Positions 1-8,324 of a stretch of DNA of 33,991 bases are shown piece after piece (position 1 is the first letter of the stretch; each line of letters opens with the position of its first letter). Source of the DNA: Bacteroidales bacterium. GTDB lineage: Bacteria; Bacteroidota; Bacteroidia; Bacteroidales; UBA932. The notes below the pieces were generated by a model. That model was given only the letters and a program-made list of their open reading frames with translations, was not told the origin of the DNA and did no database searches. The stretch spans positions 1-33,991 of the forward strand of contig JAFVCK010000048.1 of assembly GCA_017479265.1 (NCBI GenBank), written 5' to 3'. Position numbers and translations under genes: made by a program.

Positions 1-19
1 ATGAACAGCCCCTCCGGGG

Positions 20-27
20 CAAATATA
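20..27 (-). promoter_or_regulatory. Bacteroidota -7 box facing left out of the window
   Basis: The minus strand reads TATATTTG, matching the TAnnTTTG -7 consensus of Bacteroidota sigma-ABfr promoters. It would drive a gene lying to the left of the window, which cannot be seen. It is the mirror image of the plus-strand box in the other arm of the inverted repeat. Confidence 0.45.
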
Positions 28-48
28 CGGAAAATCAGAGATTTTCCG

Positions 49-56
49 TATATTTG
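49..56 (+). promoter_or_regulatory. -7 box of the cytidylyltransferase gene
   Basis: TATATTTG fits the Bacteroidota -7 consensus and ends five bases before the ATG at 61. Transcription normally begins about four bases after such a box, so the mRNA would start at or one base before the start codon, making it leaderless or nearly so. No convincing -33 TTTG is seen at the usual distance; the upstream arm of the inverted repeat occupies that place. Confidence 0.6.
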
Positions 57-60
57 CACC

Positions 61-465
61 ATGAAAACAGTATTGACTGTCGGGGTCTTCGACCTCCTCC
101 ACATAGGCCACGTTGAACTGTTCCGCAAGGCTAAAGCCCTAGGGGACAGGCTGGTAGTAGCCGTACAGGACTCGGACTACATACTCAAATACAAGCCCGG
201 CGCAAAGACCGTAGGCAGCACGGAAGAAAGGGCCTACATGGTAAAAGCCCTGAAATACGTCGATGACATAGTCATATACACAGACGTGGAAAAGATAACT
301 GGCGAAGTTGAATTCGACATTTTCGCCGCCGGCCCCGACCAGAACCACGAAGGATTCCGGAAGGTATTCGACTGGTGCCGCGCCAACGGCAGGCAGGTAG
401 TCATACTCCCCCGCACCGAAGGCATATCCACAACACAGCTGAAAGAAAACATCAAGGCTCTCTGA
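61..465 (+). CDS. Glycerol-3-phosphate cytidylyltransferase-like nucleotidyltransferase
   Basis: A 134-residue nucleotidyltransferase of the TagD/cytidylyltransferase family. It would transfer CMP (or another nucleotide) to a phosphorylated alcohol or sugar for use in surface polymer or lipid synthesis. The nucleotide-binding HxGH signature is at residues 14-17 and the second family signature, RTxGISTT, is at 118-125 near the C-terminus; length is normal for the family. The frame is open from base 1, but the ATG at 61 is preferred because the protein then begins exactly at the conserved first beta strand and because a -7 box ends just upstream. The 3' end overlaps the convergent glycosyltransferase remnant by 14 bases. 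The nearby glycosyltransferases fit a role in envelope polysaccharides. The substrate (glycerol phosphate, ribitol phosphate, ethanolamine phosphate) cannot be told from sequence. Confidence 0.85.
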   Translation: MKTVLTVGVFDLLHIGHVELFRKAKALGDRLVVAVQDSDYILKYKPGAKTVGSTEERAYMVKALKYVDDIVIYTDVEKITGEVEFDIFAAGPDQNHEGFRKVFDWCRANGRQVVILPRTEGISTTQLKENIKAL

Positions 466-1350
466 GAGCAGCGCAAATCCTGTCTATAATCTTCCCGTCC
501 ACCCTCTCGTCGAACTTCCGCGCCCAGAACCCGGAAGCGCCCATCAGCATGTCATAGTCATCATCCGTGAACACCCATGGATGCCTCACGCTCTTGCCCC
601 TGGTCCAATCAGTAAACCTCATGTTGCCTACCCCTTCCTGCCTCCGGGGGCTCCTCTCAAGATATATAGTATCATCATAGAGGGCATCCTTGAAGGGAGA
701 ATTCACAAGCAAGGTGGACATGAACACCTCGTCGGGAGTGCCCGTATGGCAGAAAACCCTCTCCAGAAAGTCCCTTTGCGATATGACATAACGGGCGAAA
801 GCATCGTCTATGCTGAACCACTGGGCCGAAAACGGAAATCGATTCCCTTGTTAATCCTTGCCCCGAAGAGCATCTCCACGCCACGGAATGCATTATTCAA
901 CAGCCTGAGCATAAAGTTGTTGCCGGCCTCGGGGAAAGGTATATAGTAGCGGAAACGCACAGCGCGGGCCTCGTCCGTAGGCCAAAGCCTGAGAAACTCC
1001 CTGCCGGGGCGCTCGTCAAAGAAGGCATGTATCTCATCCTGGCCTTTTATAGGAAGGTCCATTCCGCTCAGAAGATGATAATAATCGAATTGACCGACAG
1101 AGGCAGCGGCCTCCAGCATGGCAATAGTAGCCCTCATTATGCTGACCCCTCCCCAGCTGACCTTGAGCCTGGGCTCCACAAGATGCACGTCAGAATATCT
1201 GCAGGCCCCCTCCAGCACTTCCCCGCCGAAACCGGCCTTGGCATCTATATGCACGAAAATACTGTTCCTGCCATCGTCCAGAAGGGACAGAAGCTTTCGT
1301 AGCTGCTCCGGGCAGGCATGGGCAAGTATGAGATAGGCGTGTCTTTTCAT
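452..1350 (-). pseudogene. GT14 (core-2/I-branching type) beta-1,6-N-acetylglucosaminyltransferase, frameshifted
   Basis: Two reading frames together make one family-length protein of about 300 residues. The first (1350 down to 808) starts MKRHAYLILAHACPEQL and contains FVHIDAK and YYHLLSGMDLPIK, typical of the core-2/I-branching enzyme family. It runs into a TAG at 810-808 just after KGIDFRF. Read in the next frame from about 822, the DNA continues with QWFSIDDAFARYVIS, then PDEVFMSTLLVNSPFKDALY and a normal C-terminus ending at 452. One base is therefore lost within the AAAA/GGG runs at 823-832 (plus-strand view). It is either a genuine recent pseudogene or an assembly error. It is last in the uvrA-glycosyltransferase operon, six bases after its neighbour. 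An intact product would add N-acetylglucosamine-type sugars to a surface glycan; the acceptor is unknown. Confidence 0.8.
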
Positions 1351-1356
1351 AGGCGG

Positions 1357-2052
1357 CTACTCCTCGTATTTGACAGGAGCCTTCCAGGCCCTGTAATGGC
1401 GGGATGAAGAAAACCCTGGAATGGTGGCCAGCCAGGCCCGCATCTGCCTGTCCGCCTCGTCCTTGTTGTAGCCCGAGCCGTGGGGATGGGTGACACGGAC
1501 CCTGTCATCCACCAGGATGAGAAGGCCGTTCACCCTGGCGAAATGGCTCAGAGCCAGGTCTATACCCCATCCGAGGCGGTTCAGGTCAAGGTCTATGGGG
1601 CAGACCTTGTCCAGAAGGTCCATTCTCACCATGTGGAACCACCCCTCCTGGAAATTGACGCAGCGCATTCTCCCTGTGTACCAGCAACGGCTCTGGTGAT
1701 GGGAACGGCCCTTCCAGGAATTGCTGGGCTGGTAGAGCCCGACATTGACGGAACGCGAAATGTCCTCTATGCCCCGGGAGAGCCTGGCGAAGTTGCGGTC
1801 GTTTATTTCAAGGTCTGAAGTCAGTACAACCAGCCAGTCGTAGCCGCCCTCATGGGCCCGCTTCCAGGCCTCGTTCATAAGGCCGGAATAGAAAATGTTG
1901 TCTAAGGGAACGGCCGTGGGATGCACACAGCGGGGATTGCTGCCGCTATCCAGAATCAAGGTGTCAAAATGTGCGGAAAGCCTTTCGCTCCAGGCGATTG
2001 CACCTTCGTTGACATTATAGTTGAATATGCAGCAGAGTATCTTTTTTGCCAT
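1357..2052 (-). CDS. Glycosyltransferase, GT-A (family 2-like)
   Basis: A 231-residue cytoplasmic protein resembling short GT2-like transferases. It opens with KKILCCIFNYNVNEGA, where a beta strand and the nucleotide-binding loop are expected, then has LILDSGSNP near residues 33-41, and an acidic stretch LTSDLEIND near 77-85 in the place of the metal-binding DxD motif. A later GWGIDLALSHFA segment resembles the acceptor-side motif of GT-A enzymes. No membrane segment or signal peptide is visible. It starts two bases after the stop of the upstream glycosyltransferase and ends six bases before the frameshifted GT14 gene, so the three are surely co-transcribed. Donor and acceptor cannot be assigned. 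Confidence 0.75.
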   Translation of the reverse strand: MAKKILCCIFNYNVNEGAIAWSERLSAHFDTLILDSGSNPRCVHPTAVPLDNIFYSGLMNEAWKRAHEGGYDWLVVLTSDLEINDRNFARLSRGIEDISRSVNVGLYQPSNSWKGRSHHQSRCWYTGRMRCVNFQEGWFHMVRMDLLDKVCPIDLDLNRLGWGIDLALSHFARVNGLLILVDDRVRVTHPHGSGYNKDEADRQMRAWLATIPGFSSSRHYRAWKAPVKYEE

Positions 2053-2054
2053 AG

Positions 2055-2891
2055 CTATACTATATCTTTGAAACGTTCGGGAACGCGCACTATGATTACC
2101 ATTTCAAACATGGCCGGCTTGTTGAGGGCGTAGGGCGGACGCACGAGGGTCTGGCATACGCGGCCGAAAGCGGTCCAGCGGTCAAAGTCGCGGGCCTTGG
2201 AGCGGGTCACCTGTTGGATTGTCTTGGAACGTTTCTTAAGGTGTGAAGCCCAGCCCTGGGCCAGCCTGTCCTTGTCGGAAAAGCGGTCCTGCAGTCGCTT
2301 CATGTCGAAGTATCCGAAATGAAGCAGATACAAATCCTTTGCTATATGGAAGTTATGTCCCTTTATACGATGGAAGCCCGAGCCCCAGCGAAGAGGCCTG
2401 GCCAGTATGGAAGGCTTGGTGTAGCGCGTGCATATACGGGCATAATGGCGCTGGTGCAGGAAAGGCTCCCCGTCCCTGATATCAGGCTCCTCGCCGAGTT
2501 TCTGCCCGAAGTCCAGACCAAGTCCGGAAATGGAATCCTTTATAGGGGTATCTTCGAGATACTCGCGGAGAGTCTTGCCGAGCTTGGGGTCCACCACTAC
2601 GAATTCGTCCGCATCCACTCCTATCACGAGGTCGTATCCGGAGGCGAAAAGGTCGGCTGCCCGGGCCGAAGCGAAGGCAAGGCGGCCCTTCTCGGCGGCC
2701 ACCAGCTTGGTGCCTATCTTATCCACAAGGGTAACGTTGGTCCCCTGGCAGAAATCTCCCGGAACCTGGTCCTTGCCGTCGAAATAGATATAGAGGTTCT
2801 CCTTGCCGAGCTGAGTGCCGTAATAGTCCACCCACTTGCGAAGGTAGAAGTCGTCATTGCGTACTATGGTCAGTGCTGCGATTTTCTTCAT
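2055..2891 (-). CDS. Glycosyltransferase, GT2/GT92-like
   Basis: About 278 residues. It begins MKKIAALTIVRNDDFYLRKW, typical of Bacteroidota GT2-like or GT92-like proteins that place a nucleotide-binding strand right at the N-terminus, and carries GVDADEFVV, a clear metal-binding DxD motif, near residues 92-100. GFHRIKGHNF and LLHFGYFDMKR follow near the middle, as in the GT92-like group. An in-frame ATG at 2909 would add six residues (MSNFGP), but a -7 box lies inside that extension and the family-like start is the ATG at 2891, so 2891 is preferred. uvrA stops just upstream and the next glycosyltransferase starts two bases after this one ends. Its sugar substrate is unknown. Confidence 0.75.
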   Translation of the reverse strand: MKKIAALTIVRNDDFYLRKWVDYYGTQLGKENLYIYFDGKDQVPGDFCQGTNVTLVDKIGTKLVAAEKGRLAFASARAADLFASGYDLVIGVDADEFVVVDPKLGKTLREYLEDTPIKDSISGLGLDFGQKLGEEPDIRDGEPFLHQRHYARICTRYTKPSILARPLRWGSGFHRIKGHNFHIAKDLYLLHFGYFDMKRLQDRFSDKDRLAQGWASHLKKRSKTIQQVTRSKARDFDRWTAFGRVCQTLVRPPYALNKPAMFEMVIIVRVPERFKDIV

Positions 2892-2896
2892 AGGCC

Positions 2897-2904
2897 CAAA
2901 GTTA
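2897..2904 (-). promoter_or_regulatory. Possible internal -7 box between uvrA and the glycosyltransferases
   Basis: The minus strand reads TAACTTTG, ending six bases before the preferred ATG at 2891. If used, the glycosyltransferases have their own nearly leaderless transcript separate from uvrA. The match may be chance, since it lies in the tight junction between two co-directional genes. Confidence 0.4.
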
Positions 2905-2910
2905 CTCATA

Positions 2911-5715
2911 TTATTTGAGATATCGCGCAGTTATGGAGGATTTATCCTCTGCAAGGGCCTCAGGAGTGCCCTCGAAGACCACTTTTCCTCCCCTCTCGCC
3001 TGCATCGGGACCCAGGTCTATGACCCAGTCGGCAGCCCTTATAACATCCAGGTTATGCTCTACGACCACTATAGTATGTCCTCCAGAAAGCAGCATGTCG
3101 AAGGACTTGAGCAGTTTCTCCACATCATAGAAGTGGAGTCCCGTCGTTGGCTCGTCGAATATAAACATGGTCTTGCCCTTGGGGTCGTCTCCGAGGGAGA
3201 GGAAGTAGGCCAGTTTTATCCTCTGGCTCTCTCCTCCGGAAAGGGTGCTGCTGCTCTGGCCCAGCTTGATATACGAAAGGCCCACGTCCACGAGGGGCTG
3301 CAATTTCTTGGCAATGGCCTGTGCCTCAGGCTCTTTCTGGCTCCCGAAGAAGGCTATGGCCTGCTCTACGTCCATGTCCAGGATGTCGTCAATGTTCTTG
3401 CCCTGATAGCGCACCTCCAGAATGTCAGGCTTGAAGCGCTTGCCGCCGCAGGACTCGCAGACCATGGTCACGTCGGCCATGAACTGCATGCCTATCTTCA
3501 CGAAGCCTTCGCCCTGGCACTCGGGGCAGCGTCCCCCCTCCTGGTTGAAGGAGAAGAACGAGGGGGTGTAGCCGTTGAGCTTGGCATACTGCTGGGAGGA
3601 GAGCAGTTTCCTTATGTCGTCATATACTTTCAGATAGGTGACGGCGTTGGAACGGCTGCTGCGGCCTATCTGGTTCTGGTCCACGTATTCCACCCGGCGT
3701 ATCCTGTCCACGTTGCCGGAAAGGCCCCGGAAGGTCCCCGGAAGCGGGCCGGACTCGTTTATCCTGCGGTTGAGGGCAGGATAGAGTATGTCGCCCACCA
3801 GTGAAGACTTGCCGCTGCCGCTGACTCCGGACACCACCGTAAGCACCCCGAGGGGGAACTTGACGCTGATATCCTTGAGGTTGTGCTCCATTGCACCCTC
3901 CACGGTTATGCTGTAGTTCCACTTGCGCTTGGCCCGGCTGTACCGGCTGCGAATTCCGCGAAGATACTGAAGGGTAAGGGAACGCTCAGTCACATCGGCG
4001 GGGAACTTGTCGTCCAGAGTACCCTGGAAAATCACCTCGCCTCCGTCCACTCCGGCCTTCGGGCCGAGGTCTATCACCATGTCCGCCGAGCGCATTATCT
4101 CCTCGTCATGTTCCACCACGATGACCGTGTTCCCGAGGTCGCGAAGCTTGCGTATCACTCCTATAAGCCTCTCTGTATCACGGGGATGCAGGCCTATGCT
4201 GGGCTCGTCCAGAATGTACATGGAACCAACCAGCGAACTGCCCAGAGCGGTCACAAGGTTCACCCTCTGGCTCTCGCCTCCGGAAAGGGTGTTCATGGCG
4301 CGGTCGAGGGTCAGGTAACCAAGGCCCACGTCGTCTATGTATCCCAGCCTCGAAGTCACCTCCTCAACGGCCTTGCCGACTATGGCGAAATCGCCCTCCG
4401 GGAGCTCTGTCGGCAGGCTCCGGAACCACTCCAGGGCCTGCTCCACCGTCATGGAGAGCACCTGCTGCATGTCCTTGCCGGCCACCTTCACATACAACGC
4501 ATCCTTGCGCAGGCGGCTTCCCTTGCACTCATGGCATACGGTACGGCCGGAAAAACGGCTCAGCATGTACTTGTACTGTATCTTGTAGCGGTTGGACTCC
4601 ACCCATTCGAAAAATTCGTCCAGGCCGCAGAAGGTGCCGAGGTCGCCGTCCCGGCTGCGGGTCTCCCACACAAGGGCCTTTTCCCTATCGGTGAGTTCGC
4701 ACCATGGCTTGAAAACGGAAATGCCGTAGCGTGGCGCGACCTTGACCAGCTGGTCCTTGAACCAGCCCATCTTCTCCCCTCTCCAGCACATTATCGCCCC
4801 GTCGTATATGCTCTTTGTCTTGTCCGGAATCACGAGGTCCTCGCTGATGCCTATTATCTTGCCGAGTCCGCCGCAGACGGGGCAGGCCCCGAGAGGACTG
4901 TTGAAACTGAACATATATTCGTCCGGAACGCGGAATTCCATGCCGTCCGCTTCGAAACGGTTGGAAAAGCGCCTCGTCTGGCCGTCCAGGACCACGTACA
5001 TGACTCCTCCGCCTACCTTGAAGCAGGTCTCGCAAGAAGAGCGGAGGCGGGCCAGGAGGTCTTCATCCGGCTCTCCAGCGGGAATCTTCGCCCTGTCAAT
5101 CAGGAGCTTCAGGTCACCCTGATATGCCTTCGGGTCCTTCATCACGTCCTCAATGTCCACCATGGAGGCCCCGTCCCAAAAACGGGAGTAGCCCTGCTCC
5201 TTGAGGGCGAGCATAAGTTCCACCTTGTCCTGCCTTTCCTCCCAGAGGATTTCGGAAAGAAGATATACCGTATGTTCCTTCTTGTCGAAGATATGGGCCA
5301 TCACGTCGCCGACTGTATGGCATTTGACCTGCTCTCCGCTGACGGGAGAATAGGTGCGGCCTATCCTGGCGAACACAAGTCTCAGGAAATCATATATTTC
5401 CGTAGTCGTGGCCACGGTGGAGCGGGGATTGCGGACATTGACCTTCTGCTCTATGGCAACTGCCGGAGGCACGCCTTCGATATTGTCAACGTCGGGCTTG
5501 GACATGCGCCCGAGGAACTGGCGGGCATAGGAGGAAAGGCTCTCGGCAAAGCGTCTCTGACCCTCGGCGAAGAGGGTGTCGAAGGCAAGCGAAGACTTGC
5601 CTGAGCCGGAAATGCCGGTAATCACTACGAACCTGCCCCTCGGAATATCCAGGGAAATGTTCTTGAGGTTGTTGACCCTCGCCTTTCTTATGCTTATGTT
5701 TCCTTCTTGTGGCAT
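2911..5715 (-). CDS. uvrA: Excinuclease ABC subunit UvrA
   Basis: A 934-residue UvrA, the damage-recognition ATPase of nucleotide excision repair, which acts as a dimer on DNA with UvrB. Two ABC ATPase units are visible: Walker [10 protein letters not shown] near residues 34-42 and GVSGSGKSS with its lysine at 636; two LSGGESQR signatures; and two [11 protein letters not shown] / [11 protein letters not shown] Walker B regions. Zinc-binding cysteines occur in [10 protein letters not shown], in [10 protein letters not shown] and in the CPECQGEG...CESCGGKRF pair typical of the C-terminal finger. Length matches the family. Bacteroidota often carry more than one UvrA; this could be either copy. 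It is transcribed divergently from the DUF5686 gene from a promoter at 5735-5742 and sits at the head of a run including three glycosyltransferase genes, an association with no obvious functional logic. Confidence 0.97.
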   Translation of the reverse strand: MPQEGNISIRKARVNNLKNISLDIPRGRFVVITGISGSGKSSLAFDTLFAEGQRRFAESLSSYARQFLGRMSKPDVDNIEGVPPAVAIEQKVNVRNPRSTVATTTEIYDFLRLVFARIGRTYSPVSGEQVKCHTVGDVMAHIFDKKEHTVYLLSEILWEERQDKVELMLALKEQGYSRFWDGASMVDIEDVMKDPKAYQGDLKLLIDRAKIPAGEPDEDLLARLRSSCETCFKVGGGVMYVVLDGQTRRFSNRFEADGMEFRVPDEYMFSFNSPLGACPVCGGLGKIIGISEDLVIPDKTKSIYDGAIMCWRGEKMGWFKDQLVKVAPRYGISVFKPWCELTDREKALVWETRSRDGDLGTFCGLDEFFEWVESNRYKIQYKYMLSRFSGRTVCHECKGSRLRKDALYVKVAGKDMQQVLSMTVEQALEWFRSLPTELPEGDFAIVGKAVEEVTSRLGYIDDVGLGYLTLDRAMNTLSGGESQRVNLVTALGSSLVGSMYILDEPSIGLHPRDTERLIGVIRKLRDLGNTVIVVEHDEEIMRSADMVIDLGPKAGVDGGEVIFQGTLDDKFPADVTERSLTLQYLRGIRSRYSRAKRKWNYSITVEGAMEHNLKDISVKFPLGVLTVVSGVSGSGKSSLVGDILYPALNRRINESGPLPGTFRGLSGNVDRIRRVEYVDQNQIGRSSRSNAVTYLKVYDDIRKLLSSQQYAKLNGYTPSFFSFNQEGGRCPECQGEGFVKIGMQFMADVTMVCESCGGKRFKPDILEVRYQGKNIDDILDMDVEQAIAFFGSQKEPEAQAIAKKLQPLVDVGLSYIKLGQSSSTLSGGESQRIKLAYFLSLGDDPKGKTMFIFDEPTTGLHFYDVEKLLKSFDMLLSGGHTIVVVEHNLDVIRAADWVIDLGPDAGERGGKVVFEGTPEALAEDKSSITARYLK

Positions 5716-5734
5716 AATCGTTGTTGCAAGTTTG

Positions 5735-5742
5735 CAAAGATA
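5735..5742 (-). promoter_or_regulatory. -7 box of uvrA
   Basis: The minus strand reads TATCTTTG, giving a predicted transcription start near 5731 and a leader of roughly 15 bases before the uvrA ATG at 5715. It lies only 13 bases from the opposing box of the DUF5686 gene, so the two promoters interleave. Confidence 0.65.
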
Positions 5743-5755
5743 CGAAAATATTGTG

Positions 5756-5763
5756 TAAATTTG
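5756..5763 (+). promoter_or_regulatory. -7 box of the DUF5686 gene
   Basis: TAAATTTG ends 18 bases before the ATG at 5781. A TTTG at 5731-5734 is at a plausible -33 distance. This position supports the start at 5781 over upstream in-frame TTG codons, which would lie before the promoter. Confidence 0.6.
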
Positions 5764-5780
5764 TAGTCCCTTTGGGACCT

Positions 5781-8324
5781 ATGAGGCGATTTGCAGTTAT
5801 ATTGGCATTGATTCTGATGCCCCTCTTCCTTGGCGCACAAAGCACCAGGGTCAAGGGCCGCGTAACCGATGTCGATACCGGCGAGGGCATTCCCTTCGTC
5901 GGAGTTTACTACAAGAACACGACCATAGGCATTTCGACCGACCTGGACGGCAACTTCAGCATAGAGACCAGGGACCCTGCCGCCAAGATACTTACAGCCT
6001 CCATTCTCGGATACGACACCCAGGAAGTGGAGGTCCAGCAGCGCTCCTTCCAGGTCATAAACTTCAAGCTCAAGACAACCAACAACCACCTGAACGCCAG
6101 CCTTGTAAAGCCCGACAACCGCAGGATGAAGAAGATGCTGAGGCTTATCAACGAGCGCAAGGAATTCAACGACCCCGAGAGGAAGGAAGCATACAACTGC
6201 GACGTATATACCCGGATGGAACTGGACCTGAACGACCCCCAGTCGCAGATTCCCTTCAAGGGCTTCTGGCGAAGGTTCGATTTCACCCTGGACTACATAG
6301 ACACTTCCGTCGTGTCGGGCAAGCCTTACCTGCCCGTAATGATTTCCGAGAGCAAGACAAGGAAATTCCACGGACGGAATCCCAGGCTCGACAAGGAGAT
6401 AATAGAGGCCAACCGCATTTCAGGCGTAAACGACGAGAACTTCCTCTCCCAGTTTACCGGCACTATGCACCTGAAGACCAATTTCTACCAGGATTTCATC
6501 AACGTGTTCGAGCAGAGGATCCCCTCTCCGCTGATCAGCACGGGCTTCCTGTATTACGACTACTATCTCATTGACAGTCTGAACATTGACGGGCGCAAGA
6601 CATATTACATCCGATTCCATCCCGGCAAAATGGTCTCCAGCCCCGTCTTCGACGGTGAAATGAAGATAGATGCCCAGGATTACGCCCTGAGGGAGATACA
6701 CGCCAAGCTCGCCCGCACCGGCAGCATCAACTGGGTACGCGACTTGGTGCTGGACAGCGAGAGCCAGCGTACGGACAGCACATGGTTCTACAAGAACGAC
6801 AAGATGTACATAGACCTGTGCGTATTCCTGACCGATTCGACCAACCTCACTTCCTTTATCGGCAACCGCCAGATGGTGTACGGCAAGCCCGAGTTCTCCC
6901 TTCCCGAGGACAACAAGGAACTCAATGAAATGAGCGGCCAGGTGCTGGTGAAGTTCGGAGCGAACAAGGACGACGGTTTCTGGAGGGAAAACAGGCCCAT
7001 ACCGCTTTCCAGAAAGGAAGAAGGCATATACGAAATGGTGAACAAGGTCCAGGACGTGCCCTTCTACAAGGGGGCGTATTCCGTCGTGGAAATGTTCATC
7101 AACAGTTACCTCAACATAGGCAAGATCGGCTTCGGTCCTATCGACCAGATTATCTCCCGCAATGCCCAGGAGGGCTTCAGGACGGTCTTCGGAGTGAGGA
7201 CCTCGCCAAAGTTCAGCGACAAGGCCAGGATAATGGTGTATGGAGCCATAGGCTTCAAGGACATAAAGACCAACGGATTCAAGGCAGGAGCGTCGCTGGA
7301 ATACCTGTTCAGGAAAGACCCCGAGCGCAAGTTGTCAATATCGGCCAGAAGGGACATGGAGCAGTTCGGACGAGGCACCAACCTGGCCACTTCGGGCAAC
7401 GTTTTCGCTACGATTCTGGCCCGGGGAGGAGACAAGCGCTGCATGATCAACGAGTACAAGATCAAGTACGAGCACGAGACCAGCATGAATTTCAACCAGA
7501 CTTTCGAGGTGCTCGGAAGGCAGATTTTCGGCAATGATTTCGTCCCTCTTGTGCGTTATGCCCCTTCGGCTCCCGGCGTGGAGCCGGCTACGGAGGTAAT
7601 CAACAAGTTCGGATATACCCAGTTCCACTACGGAGCCCGTTTCTCCTGGGACGAGACTGTGCTGAGGGGCCATTTCATAAAGACTTACGCCCACACCAAG
7701 TTCCCCGTCATAGTCATAGACCTGGCAGGAGCGGTCAAAGGGTTCATGAGCGACTACAGCTACCTTAGGGCCGAGCTCACATCCACATACAAGCTGCCCA
7801 TTCCTCCGGCAGGCAACATCCGCTTCACCCTCAACACCGGAAAGGTGTTCGGAGCGGTGCCCTATCCCCTTCTCAAACTGCACGAGGGCAACGGCACATA
7901 CCAGCTGGACAAGACGGCCTTCGCCCTAATGGACTACTATGAGTTCGCTTCGGACACCTGGGCGACCCTGTTCACGGAATACAACATGGGCGGATTCATT
8001 TTCGGCAAGATTCCCGGAATCCGCAAGCTGGAACTGCGCGAGGTATTCGGCTGCAAGGTGGCCTGGGGTATGCTCTCTGACAAGAACAACGGTACGCCCG
8101 GCACACCGACGGCCTACAATGCACCCATGCTCTTCCCTTCCCTTGCAGACGGCAAGGGCGGGACAAAGTACATGACTTCACTGGATATTCCCTACGTGGA
8201 AGTACACGCGGGCATTACCAACATACTGAGGCTGTTCAGGGTGGATGCCAACTGGAGGCTCACCCACAGGGACACGGCCCGTCACAATTTCTCAGTTACC
8301 TTCGGTTTCGAGGTTTCCTTCTGA
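5781..8324 (+). CDS. DUF5686 outer-membrane beta-barrel with carboxypeptidase-like N-terminal domain
   Basis: About 847 residues. A signal peptide (MRRFAVILALILMPLFLGAQ) is followed by a carboxypeptidase-regulatory-like beta-sandwich (roughly residues 22-105, with VKGRVTDVDTGEGIPFVGV and the conserved TDLDGNFSI), then a long periplasmic DUF5686 region, and a C-terminal half rich in alternating hydrophobic/aromatic strands ending in FSVTFGFEVSF. A terminal phenylalanine is the usual outer-membrane barrel insertion signal. This architecture is widespread in Bacteroidota and resembles the surface-antigen/Omp85-like barrels; its exact function is not established. The start at 5781 gives a proper signal peptide and follows the promoter; the frame is open further upstream but without an ATG near the promoter. 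The 3' end overlaps the convergent M23 peptidase gene by 33 bases. Confidence 0.88.
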   Translation: MRRFAVILALILMPLFLGAQSTRVKGRVTDVDTGEGIPFVGVYYKNTTIGISTDLDGNFSIETRDPAAKILTASILGYDTQEVEVQQRSFQVINFKLKTTNNHLNASLVKPDNRRMKKMLRLINERKEFNDPERKEAYNCDVYTRMELDLNDPQSQIPFKGFWRRFDFTLDYIDTSVVSGKPYLPVMISESKTRKFHGRNPRLDKEIIEANRISGVNDENFLSQFTGTMHLKTNFYQDFINVFEQRIPSPLISTGFLYYDYYLIDSLNIDGRKTYYIRFHPGKMVSSPVFDGEMKIDAQDYALREIHAKLARTGSINWVRDLVLDSESQRTDSTWFYKNDKMYIDLCVFLTDSTNLTSFIGNRQMVYGKPEFSLPEDNKELNEMSGQVLVKFGANKDDGFWRENRPIPLSRKEEGIYEMVNKVQDVPFYKGAYSVVEMFINSYLNIGKIGFGPIDQIISRNAQEGFRTVFGVRTSPKFSDKARIMVYGAIGFKDIKTNGFKAGASLEYLFRKDPERKLSISARRDMEQFGRGTNLATSGNVFATILARGGDKRCMINEYKIKYEHETSMNFNQTFEVLGRQIFGNDFVPLVRYAPSAPGVEPATEVINKFGYTQFHYGARFSWDETVLRGHFIKTYAHTKFPVIVIDLAGAVKGFMSDYSYLRAELTSTYKLPIPPAGNIRFTLNTGKVFGAVPYPLLKLHEGNGTYQLDKTAFALMDYYEFASDTWATLFTEYNMGGFIFGKIPGIRKLELREVFGCKVAWGMLSDKNNGTPGTPTAYNAPMLFPSLADGKGGTKYMTSLDIPYVEVHAGITNILRLFRVDANWRLTHRDTARHNFSVTFGFEVSF

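Larger units (their letters stand above)
19..57. repeat. Perfect 18-bp inverted repeat with 3-base loop
   Basis: Bases 19-36 are the exact reverse complement of 40-57, separated by the three bases 37-39. Each arm carries a TATATTTGC promoter core facing outward, so the element is both a possible hairpin and a pair of symmetric divergent promoters. It ends four bases before the ATG at 61. It could be a regulator operator, a cruciform, or a terminator of a gene to the left; no T-run follows, which argues against a simple terminator on the plus strand. Confidence 0.85.

Noticed and set aside
1-60. Coding extension of the cytidylyltransferase to base 1
   Set aside because: These bases form the inverted repeat with the promoter, and the extra 20 residues are not part of the family.
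808-836. Programmed ribosomal frameshift in the GT14 gene
   Set aside because: No canonical slippery heptamer plus downstream structure is seen, and the family is not known to use frameshifting; a mutation or assembly indel is simpler.
3883-5604. Long open plus-strand frame (573 codons) opposite uvrA
   Set aside because: Antisense to a certain gene; composition is a mirror of uvrA codon use, with no recognisable domain, promoter or signal.
5721-5780. Upstream TTG start for the DUF5686 protein
   Set aside because: It would precede the -7 box and bury the signal peptide; the ATG at 5781 fits both.
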